This document shows, in pieces, positions 25,209-33,172 of a DNA stretch of 64,000 nt. The stretch lies in contig CAKRNG010000005.1 in assembly GCA_934370925.1 (NCBI GenBank), forward strand, positions 1-64,000, in the 5' to 3' direction. The notes beneath the pieces are model-generated. The model was not told the DNA's origin. It made no database searches and saw only the letters and a program-made list of their open reading frames with translations. The position numbers and the translations under genes are program-made. Source of the DNA: an uncultured Lacticaseibacillus sp. GTDB taxonomy: Bacteria > Bacillota > Bacilli > Lactobacillales > Lactobacillaceae. Within the stretch, counting starts at the first letter, position 1. Every line of letters begins with the position of its first letter.

Positions 25209-26624
25209 CTAGTTATTGTTCTTAAAAATCTGCTGAAAAACGTCTTTCCAGCCCATTTTTTCGTGATTTTTTAATCTTTTGACCGTTGTTTGTGTCCGCA
25301 TACTCATTGGGACACCCCCACAACATTGGTCATCGTGTGGGCGTGACGCACTATCAAAGACCTGCATCAACGCTGCCCGAAAACAATCTGGCGTCTGCAA
25401 GAAGCTTGCCACTTCCTGCACACTCTCCGCACGAATGGCTAATCGTTGCTGTAATTCCGCCTCAACCCGCGACTTTGGGAAGCCGAGCCGTTGATAACTA
25501 CCAATCAACTGTAACTGCGGATCAGGGCTCATCGCGTACGCATTCGGATTCGCATACACCGCGTCAATCAACGTTTTGGTGGGCAGCGCGGCAGCATATT
25601 GCACGGCGCGCTGCAAATCACTAGGCGTATAGAGAAGTGCCGTTACAGCAAACGCCCCGTCACGCCCCGCCCGTCCAATGGCTTGAATGTATGCCGTCAA
25701 TGTTTCTGGCACCCCAAGATAAATAACGAGCCGAATGTCCGGCTTGTCGACCCCCATCCCAAACGCGCTCGTGGCACAAATGACGTCTATTTCATTCGTG
25801 AGAAACTGACGCTCCCGTAACATACGCGTATGGGCATCTAAATCCGCGTGATAAAAGGCAGCACGCTTGCCCGTCTTCTGCACCCGCACGGCCATTTCCT
25901 CTGCCAGTCGTTTGGTGTTGCAATAAATCACTGCGGGGCCTTCTAACTGTTCAAGCAGTCCTAATGCCCGTGCACTCACTTCTGCTGGCGTTATCAATTG
26001 TTCAACGCCCATGAATAGATTGGGGCGATCCACACTTAACGTCACCGTCTTTGGATTCTGTAGCTGCAATTCACGCTGTATCACTTCCTGCACGGAAACA
26101 GGTGCGGTAGCGGTTAGTGCCAAAACTGAGCGCGGCCGAATCGCCTCCCGCACACGCCCTAACTGTAAATATGCGGGGCGAAAGTCTGGTCCCCACTGAA
26201 AGATACAATGGGCTTCATCCACCACAAGCAATTGCACCTGTGCTTGCCGCAATGCAGTTTGCACATCCCCTCTTTGCAACATTTCGGGCGCAATAAATAA
26301 GAAGTTCAGCTGGTTGACCTGCGCCAATATTTCGCGGATACCCTCTGGCGCCAACGTTGAATTCAACGCCACCGCGTGCTTTGCGCCAAGGCTCTGCAAA
26401 CGTAAAACTTGATCGCGCATTAACGCTAGTAATGGTTCAACGACCACTGTCAAGCCGCCACGAATAACTTCTGGCAACTGATAACAAAGGGTTTTCCCCC
26501 CACCAGTCGGCAGAATACCCAAAACATCGCGTCCCGCCAGTACCGCCTCAATAATGGCTTCCTGACCGGGTTTGAAACTGGAAAGGCCTAGTTGTCCCAG
26601 TGCCCGTTCAATTTGTTCACTCAT
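25209..26624 (-). CDS. recQ: ATP-dependent DNA helicase, short RecQ type
   Basis: 471 aa SF2 helicase: motif 0/I PTGGGKTLCYQL, motif II VVDEAHCIFQWGPDFRP, motif III LALTATAP, motif VI QAIGRAGRDG. The usual DEAH-CISQWGHDFR loop here reads CIFQWGPDFR. The zinc-binding region is short and there is no HRDC domain, matching RecS-type enzymes of Bacilli. It unwinds recombination intermediates. It overlaps the ypbB stop by 8 nt, so the two are translationally coupled. Confidence 0.95.
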   Translation of the reverse strand: MSEQIERALGQLGLSSFKPGQEAIIEAVLAGRDVLGILPTGGGKTLCYQLPEVIRGGLTVVVEPLLALMRDQVLRLQSLGAKHAVALNSTLAPEGIREILAQVNQLNFLFIAPEMLQRGDVQTALRQAQVQLLVVDEAHCIFQWGPDFRPAYLQLGRVREAIRPRSVLALTATAPVSVQEVIQRELQLQNPKTVTLSVDRPNLFMGVEQLITPAEVSARALGLLEQLEGPAVIYCNTKRLAEEMAVRVQKTGKRAAFYHADLDAHTRMLRERQFLTNEIDVICATSAFGMGVDKPDIRLVIYLGVPETLTAYIQAIGRAGRDGAFAVTALLYTPSDLQRAVQYAAALPTKTLIDAVYANPNAYAMSPDPQLQLIGSYQRLGFPKSRVEAELQQRLAIRAESVQEVASFLQTPDCFRAALMQVFDSASRPHDDQCCGGVPMSMRTQTTVKRLKNHEKMGWKDVFQQIFKNNN

Positions 26625-27609
26625 CCTGGGACTCCTTCCGTAACTGCCAAATTTGGAATAATCGAACCTGCATAAACGTCAACGATTCTGCTCGCTGCAT
26701 CAACGTCTGATAATCCCGGATACCTTGCTGCCAAGCCTGTGTCAACACATCTAATGTCGTTTGGGGCATTAATTCCGCTGGGTTGATTGGCGTTCCCAGC
26801 ATGGCTTCTAGCTGAATATATTCATTAATTGTACTTTCTTTACGCCGAACCTGTGTGGCAATGGTTGCAACGGGCACGCCCTCTTTGAAACGAGCAACAC
26901 AAGCTAACGCACCTTGGGACAGATTGGTCACTGGTCCACCCCATAGCATCGCCAAGGCCGGATACTGCGCTGTTTTTGTCGCGATTTCATTCAGTAAACT
27001 TGACATCGCAGTGATCCCCGTCAACGGTGTCTCTGCCGTGTCGGACAGGGATCCGTTGTACGCATGACCCACGAGTTGCCGTGCTAAATAATCTGCCTGT
27101 GCTTCTGGGAGCGCCGTAAACGCCGCCGTTAACTCATCAACAATCGCTGACAATTGCTTATGCCACTGTCGGTACCAGTTACGCACCCAAGTCTGCGTTC
27201 CCCAATCTGAGGTCACGGGGGCATATTGGCGATTCTGGGCTAACCCTTCCGACACCACTTGCACGCCCAAAAAGAAGCGATCCGTAAATTTCGTTGCGTC
27301 ATATTCACGGTGATAATTCTCAGGCAACACTGTCCGCTCTCGAGCTGCCACTTGCTCACGTACTCCAAGTGGCGTCAGGTAAACCCGCTCATCAGCCATC
27401 ACGGTGAGCCCCCGCTGCGTCAATTGTTCAATCTGTTGCAGAAACTGCTGCCTAGACAAGCCTTCAAGTAACCCACGCCATTGCAGAATGCCGTATTCTA
27501 GTCCTGCAAACAGCACGGACGCCGTTTTTCGTCCCCGCAACACACCAAAAACACTGAGGGGACGTCGCGGCGTCGTATCTAGTAGCTGGAGAACAATATC
27601 TTCATACAC
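26617..27609 (-). CDS. YpbB-like helix-turn-helix protein
   Basis: 330 aa, partner of recQ in Bacilli (ypbB-recQ). The C-terminal 100 residues contain a helix-turn-helix-like region (GVPVATIATQVRRKESTINEYIQLE) as in HTH_29/RQC-related domains; the N-terminus is poorly conserved. Probably helps the helicase bind its substrate (inference). Start GTG 27609 has a weak AGTAGGG site. A terminator at 27631-27666 isolates it from ribU, so its promoter must be close. Confidence 0.8.
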   Translation of the reverse strand: MYEDIVLQLLDTTPRRPLSVFGVLRGRKTASVLFAGLEYGILQWRGLLEGLSRQQFLQQIEQLTQRGLTVMADERVYLTPLGVREQVAARERTVLPENYHREYDATKFTDRFFLGVQVVSEGLAQNRQYAPVTSDWGTQTWVRNWYRQWHKQLSAIVDELTAAFTALPEAQADYLARQLVGHAYNGSLSDTAETPLTGITAMSSLLNEIATKTAQYPALAMLWGGPVTNLSQGALACVARFKEGVPVATIATQVRRKESTINEYIQLEAMLGTPINPAELMPQTTLDVLTQAWQQGIRDYQTLMQRAESLTFMQVRLFQIWQLRKESQDE

Positions 27610-27630
27610 AGTGTTGCCCTACTTTCTGCC

Positions 27631-27666
27631 AAAAATAAATAGTCGCAGACAAATGCCCACGACTAT
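27631..27666 (-). terminator. Terminator of ribU
   Basis: ATAGTCG...CGACTAT hairpin with TTATTTTT following on the minus strand. Confidence 0.75.
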
Positions 27667-27726
27667 AGATTAAGCTATTTACGTCACTTTTACCCGCCGT
27701 TTTAAGAAAAAATGGCAAATTAAAAA

Positions 27727-28302
27727 TTATCTCGTTTGTGTCGCTGCATGTTTGGCCAACCAGTAGTTAAGCGCCTTTGCGACCATCAGGAAGAGGACTG
27801 TTAGAAATGCCCCTTTAATCAGGTTAAACGGCACAACGCCAATCAGTACATACCGTATCGTACTCATTCCTAAGTGAAAATTCATCACCGCAAGATACAT
27901 CGGCATAATCAGCACCAGGTTGAGCACAGACATGATGACCGTCATGCTGAGGGTGCCCCCAATCATGCCGAACACCGCACGTGGCCAGTTATATTCACGT
28001 CGCACGAGAAGCGCTAACGGAATCATCAGACCCACGCTCGCTAAGAATGCGGCGCTATCCCCAACAAGGTTAATTAACCCCGCGCCCGTCAAAACAAAAT
28101 GGAGCAGACTACGCACAAAAGCAGTGCCAACCGCACCACGCCAACCATACAGAAGCAATGCCAGTAAAACGACAATGTCTGAAGCATCGAGCTTCAAGAA
28201 CGGAAATGCCGGTAGAATGGGCAGCTCGAACAACATTAAAACATACCCGACCGCTCCTAAGACAGCCATTCCGACAGATCGGTGTAACTTAGAACTACGC
28301 AT
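27727..28302 (-). CDS. ribU: Riboflavin ECF transporter S component
   Basis: 191 aa integral membrane protein with six predicted helices. The LFELPILPAFPFLKLDASDI stretch near residue 25 is the RibU riboflavin-binding loop signature. It captures riboflavin and works with a shared EcfAA'T energising module, which is not in this window. An FMN riboswitch precedes it, confirming the vitamin. ATG 28302 lies 7 nt after GGAGG. No rib biosynthetic genes are nearby, so the strain may rely on uptake. Confidence 0.95.
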   Translation of the reverse strand: MRSSKLHRSVGMAVLGAVGYVLMLFELPILPAFPFLKLDASDIVVLLALLLYGWRGAVGTAFVRSLLHFVLTGAGLINLVGDSAAFLASVGLMIPLALLVRREYNWPRAVFGMIGGTLSMTVIMSVLNLVLIMPMYLAVMNFHLGMSTIRYVLIGVVPFNLIKGAFLTVLFLMVAKALNYWLAKHAATQTR

Positions 28303-28344
28303 CACAATTCCTCCAGGTGGTTCGTCCCTGGGAGGCCAATGACG

Positions 28345-28383
28345 ACAAATAAAAACCCATCACTAAAAAACCACGTGATGGGT
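28345..28383 (-). terminator. Riboswitch-controlled terminator before ribU
   Basis: ACCCATCAC...GTGATGGGT hairpin followed by TTTTATTTG, between the FMN aptamer and the ribU start: the expression platform. Confidence 0.85.
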
Positions 28384-28416
28384 GTCTTTTGCATCATCAA
28401 ATACAAATAAGCCCCA

Positions 28417-28533
28417 TCTTCTTCCATCTAGACTTTAACTATCGGTCCCGGAATCACACCGGGTCAACCGCAAACGCGGGTAGCAGACTTTTACTGCCGG
28501 TCGGGAATTTCACCCTGCCCTGAAGACGAACCG
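28417..28533 (-). promoter_or_regulatory. FMN riboswitch (RFN element)
   Basis: On the minus strand the conserved RFN blocks appear in order: TTCAGGGCAGGGTGAAATTC, CCGACCGGCAGT, a variable arm with CCCGCGTTTGCGG, GACCCGGTGTGATTCCGGG, CCGATAGTTAAAGTC and GGAAGAAG. FMN binding should favour the downstream terminator and reduce ribU expression. Confidence 0.97.
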
Positions 28534-28619
28534 TTTATTTATTTTTTGTAAGTAATTCACTTACAAACTCAATATATCAGCGTTGACCAGAAAATGCAAG
28601 AACGAAACAGCGACGACGC

Positions 28620-29348
28620 TTATTGTGGATCACTTAACTGACGCAGCGCAACGACTTCTGTGTGCGTGAGCTTGCGGTACTGACCAGGCTGTAAACCAGT
28701 CAGTTCAAGGGGTCCGATTGCTTCACGTGCCAGCTTCTGAACCGGAAAACCAACCGCCTTCAGCATCTTCTTGACCTGGTGATTAAGGCCTTGGTGAATC
28801 ACCAATTCAACGATTGCCGTCTGTTTCTCACGGTCACGGCTCAAAACGCGGGCGCGAGCTGGGGCCAACTTCCGACCCTCAATCGTGATGCCATCGCGCA
28901 GTGGACGCAGCGCAACCCCAGAAGGAATTCCCTTGACCTTCGCCACGTAACGCTTATCCACATTAAACTTCGGGTGCATCAGCATGTTTGCGAACTCCCC
29001 GTCGTTGGTCATAATCAACGCACCTGACGTATCGTAATCCAGGCGACCAACGGGGTACAGACGTTCCCGCACTTCTGGGAAGTAATCGGTCACGGTCCGG
29101 CGTTCCTTATTGTCAGTCACGGCGGTAATCACACTGCGCGGCTTGTAGAACAAGAAGTACTGCTTCTTTTCCTTGGTCAACGGAATGCCATCAACCGTCA
29201 CTTCATCGCTGCCGGAAACTTTCACACCCAATTGGCGGATTACTTCACCGTTCACGGTAACCCGACCCGTTGTAATCATTTCTTCAGCGTGACGACGCGA
29301 TGCGACCCCCGCTGCGGCAATGACCTTCTGTAGACGTTCTTCACTCAT
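28620..29348 (-). CDS. rluB: 23S rRNA pseudouridine synthase, RluB-like
   Basis: 242 aa: N-terminal S4 RNA-binding domain (ERLQKVIAAAGVASRRHAEE) and RsuA/RluB-type catalytic domain with the active-site Asp in GRLDYDTSGALIMTND. Modifies uridine in 23S rRNA helix 89-92 region in homologues. Overlaps scpB by 8 nt at the end of the segregation operon. Confidence 0.95.
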   Translation of the reverse strand: MSEERLQKVIAAAGVASRRHAEEMITTGRVTVNGEVIRQLGVKVSGSDEVTVDGIPLTKEKKQYFLFYKPRSVITAVTDNKERRTVTDYFPEVRERLYPVGRLDYDTSGALIMTNDGEFANMLMHPKFNVDKRYVAKVKGIPSGVALRPLRDGITIEGRKLAPARARVLSRDREKQTAIVELVIHQGLNHQVKKMLKAVGFPVQKLAREAIGPLELTGLQPGQYRKLTHTEVVALRQLSDPQ

Positions 29349-29928
29349 TTGTATTCTCCGTTTCCACCGGATCCGTAACTAACGGCTCCTGGTTAAACAA
29401 GTTCTCAGGATCTGCTTCTTCTGCTCCCGTCTCTGGAAGCGGTGGTAAATCGGCCAACTGCTTCAGGCCGAAATAATCTAGGAATTCAGGCGTCGTTGCG
29501 TACATAATTGGCCGCCCCGGGGCATCTAATCGGCCCGCTTCACTCACTAGTTGACGTGCCACCAGCGTTTGAAGTGCCCCAGAACTCTGCACACCGCGAA
29601 CCTGGTCAACTTCGATTCGGGTCACTGGCTGCTGATACGCGACAATCGCTAATACTTCTAACGCTGCTTGTGAAAGCCCCGTTGCGGGGGGACCTTGGAA
29701 ATACTGACGTAAAACGGCGGCCGTCTCGGGTTTCGTGAGTAAATAGTAACGTTCTCCCGCCAACCGACAGCAAAGACCAGATTCGGTATTATCTGCTAAT
29801 CGCGCCATAAACTGCGCCATTTGTTGCCTTGCCGCCGCAACGCTCAGGCCTAATATTTGGGCCAGATTAACGAGATCAACGCCATCTTCGCCAGCTGCGT
29901 ATAAAATCGCCTCGATTTTTGCGAACAT
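29341..29928 (-). CDS. scpB: Segregation and condensation protein B
   Basis: 195 aa with two winged-helix domains; motifs AKIEAILYAAGEDG, QAALEVLAIVAYQQPVTR and GRPIMYATTPEFLDYFGL are typical. It is part of the SMC-ScpAB condensin. ATG 29928 has GGAGG 5-6 nt upstream. Confidence 0.96.
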   Translation of the reverse strand: MFAKIEAILYAAGEDGVDLVNLAQILGLSVAAARQQMAQFMARLADNTESGLCCRLAGERYYLLTKPETAAVLRQYFQGPPATGLSQAALEVLAIVAYQQPVTRIEVDQVRGVQSSGALQTLVARQLVSEAGRLDAPGRPIMYATTPEFLDYFGLKQLADLPPLPETGAEEADPENLFNQEPLVTDPVETENTNE

Positions 29929-29948
29929 CGTCACCCTCCTCTCAATTT

Positions 29949-30683
29949 TTAGGAAATCGCCTCAGTTGATGAATTCAGATAAACCACGATTGGTGCGTGC
30001 ATATCTTCCTGCTCACACGTAATGGCATCTTCCTTCATTAATTCAAGGATTGCCAAGAATGTCGTCACAACTTCTTGGACAGTTGGCGCACTAACCAACG
30101 CCACAAATTCACACGGTCCCGCCTGCATTAATTGCGTTCGAATTGTCGCAATCTTATCTTCCAACGAGACACTATCCGTCTCAATTCGCCGCACCGCCTG
30201 CTGGGTGGACGCAATTCGTCGCAACACGTGGTTCATTGCCGCGGTCAAATCACGTAGCTTCACCGCACCAGGTGCCAGGGGTGAAATCACGTCTTCAGGC
30301 GGCAAAGAGGCGGGTTTCGCGTATAACGCCGCCCGCTTTTCAGCCAACGTCCGCATCTCAACTGCCGCTTCTTGATAAACCTGATAGTTCAGCAATTGTG
30401 CAACCAAATCTGCCCGCGGATCAAATGCATCATCATCCGGTTCTTCCATCTCTGGTTCAGGCAATAACATCCGACTCTTCATCGCCATCAAGCTCGCGGC
30501 CATAACAAAATAATCGCCGGCCACATCCAGCGCCCGCTCCTGCATGGCGTGCAGGTATGCGAGATACTGCTCTGTGATTCGGGCGATTGGGATATCGTAA
30601 ATATCAACCTTATTTTCTTTAATCAGGTGCCACAACAAATCAAGGGGCCCTGAGAACTCATCAAGAACGAGTGTTAGTCCCAT
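29949..30683 (-). CDS. scpA: Segregation and condensation protein A (kleisin)
   Basis: 244 aa kleisin that bridges SMC heads with ScpB. N-terminus LDEFSGPLDLLWHLIKENK and DIYDIPIARITEQYL are diagnostic; a C-terminal winged helix ends the chain. It overlaps ribT by 23 nt and precedes scpB by 20 nt. Confidence 0.96.
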   Translation of the reverse strand: MGLTLVLDEFSGPLDLLWHLIKENKVDIYDIPIARITEQYLAYLHAMQERALDVAGDYFVMAASLMAMKSRMLLPEPEMEEPDDDAFDPRADLVAQLLNYQVYQEAAVEMRTLAEKRAALYAKPASLPPEDVISPLAPGAVKLRDLTAAMNHVLRRIASTQQAVRRIETDSVSLEDKIATIRTQLMQAGPCEFVALVSAPTVQEVVTTFLAILELMKEDAITCEQEDMHAPIVVYLNSSTEAIS

Positions 30684-31056
30684 CTGGTAACTCCTTCTTG
30701 GTTTCCTTCCACCGCATAATCACGGGCGTCACTGCAATGGAACCCATAATCTTCTTATCGGGCACCTTCGCCTGCAGTTCATCCAGCACACGGTTTAGCT
30801 CATTCGCACTACGAACCGCGGGGGACAAATCAAGATGACGCACGAGCACGTAATCATCACCGGTTTCAATGCCCACAATTCCACTGAAATTACAGTTAAC
30901 GTCCGTATTCTCCTTATAAAGGTACAACACGTGCCCCTCATCGTTTTGATAGGACGCCAGCTCTGTCTGCAAATTCGTTAAATCTTTGAGGTCCTCTTCA
31001 AAGGAAAGAAACCCCATCGCGATTTTTTGATAATCCTGCTTATAATTAACGAGCAC
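30661..31056 (-). CDS. ribT: RibT-type GNAT-like protein
   Basis: 131 aa. The sequence LVNYKQDYQKIAMGFLSFEED and GIVGIETGDDYVLVRHLDLSP matches RibT, an acetyltransferase-like protein first known from the Bacillus rib operon; its reaction is unknown. Here it is in the xerD-scpA operon rather than with riboflavin genes, a usual place in lactobacilli. GTG 31056 is preferred over GTG 31065, which overlaps the AGTAGGTG site. Confidence 0.85.
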   Translation of the reverse strand: MLVNYKQDYQKIAMGFLSFEEDLKDLTNLQTELASYQNDEGHVLYLYKENTDVNCNFSGIVGIETGDDYVLVRHLDLSPAVRSANELNRVLDELQAKVPDKKIMGSIAVTPVIMRWKETKKELPDGTNTRS

Positions 31057-31134
31057 ACTTATCACCTACTTAAGACAAACTTTACCATATCCATGAACAG
31101 ACAACAATCTAATTCACCGAATCGTCATCTTACC

Positions 31135-32016
31135 CTACCCACGCGGATGTGTTTTATGGTAAACAGCCGCGACGTGTTCATTCGACAGATGGGTATAAAG
31201 TTGCGTTGTCGAAATATCCGCGTGGCCCAAAATTTCTTGCACCACACGTAAGTCAGCACCGTTCTCCAGCAGCTGCGTGGCAAAAGAGTGGCGCAGGGTA
31301 TGCGGTGTCACGTCTTTTGTAATCCCAATTCGCGTAATGTACGCCTTTAGATTCTTCCAAATGCCTTGGCGCGTCAGGTGCTGCCCATGAAAATTAACGA
31401 AGACGTTCTCGGGACCCCGACCATGAACTAACTTGGGACGCGCAACACTGAGATAACGGTCCACCCACGTTGCGGCTTGGGGACTGACGGGCACTAAGCG
31501 CTCTTTGTCCCCCTTCCCAATCACCTGAATGAGGTGTAACTGCAGGTGCAACTGGCTAAGTTGTAAGTTCACAATTTCGGAGACACGCATCCCTGTCGCG
31601 TACATCAACTCGAAAATTGCCCGGTCACGCACGCCAATGGGTTTTGCCAAATCGGGCGCCGCTAATAGTTGCGTAATCTCATCCGCCGAAAGTGTCGTGG
31701 GCAAATGCTTCGCAGGCTTCGGTGCATCGATAAGTTCCATAGGGTTCGCGTGAATAACACCTTGGCGCAACAAGAAACGGTAGAACTTGCGTAACGCTGA
31801 CTGTTCGCGCGCCATGCTTGTCTGGGCCAATTCATCCGCTTCGTGCGCAAAAAAATCCGCTAAGGTGTCACGCGTTTCGGGAATCGCCTTCAATTGCTGA
31901 TCCCCCAACCACACCTGAAACCGTGCTAAATCCCGCGCGTAACTGGCTTGTGTTGCTTTCGCCAATCCCCGTTCCGCATCCAAATAATGGACAAAGTTCG
32001 CAATTAAATCATCCAC
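31135..32016 (-). CDS. xerD: Site-specific tyrosine recombinase XerD
   Basis: 293 aa: N-terminal SAM-like core-binding domain (1-105) and catalytic domain with Arg in TGMRVSEI, Lys in IGKGDKERLVP, HTLRHSFATQL, GHADISTTQLYTH (final Tyr nucleophile). Resolves chromosome dimers at dif. Position beside scpAB supports XerD over XerC. Confidence 0.94.
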   Translation of the reverse strand: MDDLIANFVHYLDAERGLAKATQASYARDLARFQVWLGDQQLKAIPETRDTLADFFAHEADELAQTSMAREQSALRKFYRFLLRQGVIHANPMELIDAPKPAKHLPTTLSADEITQLLAAPDLAKPIGVRDRAIFELMYATGMRVSEIVNLQLSQLHLQLHLIQVIGKGDKERLVPVSPQAATWVDRYLSVARPKLVHGRGPENVFVNFHGQHLTRQGIWKNLKAYITRIGITKDVTPHTLRHSFATQLLENGADLRVVQEILGHADISTTQLYTHLSNEHVAAVYHKTHPRG

Positions 32017-32043
32017 GTCCTGAGTCCCCCATTCTTTCCTTAA

Positions 32044-32928
32044 TTATTCGGCATTTTCTTCACTTTCGCCGGGTACGAGTTCAATATAACCCTCGTGTAA
32101 GGTAATCCGCCGTGCCTTGAGTAAGTGACCCACCGCGCGCTTGAAGGCGCCCTTACTGATATCAAGTTTCCGTTTAATTTCTTCAGGTGCCGACTTGTCG
32201 GTCAGGTTCAGACGGCCATCACGACTGTGTTCCAAAACTGCCAGGACCATGCCCGCGTCATCATCGATTGCTTCAAACGCGCGTGGCTTCAGGGAGATAT
32301 TAAGGCCACCATCATCACGCACGCCAATGACACGCCCGTGAATAACTTCGCCAAGGCGTGGTTCACGATCCCGTTCATTCGGGTGGATAAAGCCAAGCTG
32401 ATGTTCGTCCGTAAAGACAAAGGTCCCCACAATCTTGTTGCGGTATACCGTTGCGGTCACGTCTTTATTCTTCATGTCCGCATGTGCACGACGAGAGAGC
32501 TGGTTGATAATGTTGCCGTCCGCAATGACCGCCCACATCCGGTTCTTCTTGTCGATGCTGAGCTTCACCATCAATCGGTCACCCCGCTGTGGCCACAAGT
32601 AGCCTTCAAGAGGTAGCTGGTCCAAGCTCACCGCAATATCTTTTTCTTCAAGACCCGCATCCACGAACACGCCTAAATCACGACGCGTCGCTACAACATC
32701 ACAGTAAGCATACTGTGATTCGCTGATCTTAGGCTTCCGCGTTGTCATGCGGGGATTGTGGTGTTCATCTTCGTATGCAAATCCCGTCACAGAGGCGCCT
32801 AGTTCGGGCACTTTTGTTTCGAACTCCGTCATATTCACAGGCATGGTAATCCCCGCAAATTGAACAAAAACAGTGTCGTCATTGACGTCTGATACTTTAC
32901 CGGTAACAAATTGACCGTTGAATTCCAT
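32044..32928 (-). CDS. cvfB: CvfB-type S1 RNA-binding regulator
   Basis: 294 aa with three S1-like domains and a C-terminal winged helix (KLDISKGAFKRAVGHLLKARR), the CvfB/YitL architecture; influences virulence and RNA metabolism in staphylococci. ATG 32928 follows GGGAG by about 9 nt. The 150-nt leader contains GGGATTGCGCC and GGTGCAATCCC, which can pair over about 70 nt. Confidence 0.92.
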   Translation of the reverse strand: MEFNGQFVTGKVSDVNDDTVFVQFAGITMPVNMTEFETKVPELGASVTGFAYEDEHHNPRMTTRKPKISESQYAYCDVVATRRDLGVFVDAGLEEKDIAVSLDQLPLEGYLWPQRGDRLMVKLSIDKKNRMWAVIADGNIINQLSRRAHADMKNKDVTATVYRNKIVGTFVFTDEHQLGFIHPNERDREPRLGEVIHGRVIGVRDDGGLNISLKPRAFEAIDDDAGMVLAVLEHSRDGRLNLTDKSAPEEIKRKLDISKGAFKRAVGHLLKARRITLHEGYIELVPGESEENAE

Positions 32929-33106
32929 TATTAAAAATCTCCCTTTATCTTTTATATGTACGGGATTGCACCAAAAGTCGGCACATGGTATCGAACGGCA
33001 CATTTAAAGGTGACACACTAACCTTGTCCGTTCGCATGTTTTTGACTGACGGCGCAATCCCACTTAAGTCAACCTATGTGGGTGCTGCTTTCAACTTTAA
33101 CAAACA

Positions 33107-33145
33107 AAGAAGCCCAGAACCATAGATTCTGGACTTCTCTTTTTT
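33107..33145 (-). terminator. Terminator of pfkA-pyk
   Basis: GAAGTCCAGAA...TTCTGGGCTTC with TTTG following on the minus strand and T6 on the plus strand. Confidence 0.85.
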
Positions 33146-33172
33146 AATTCTAATCGTAAACGCGTTTACAGA

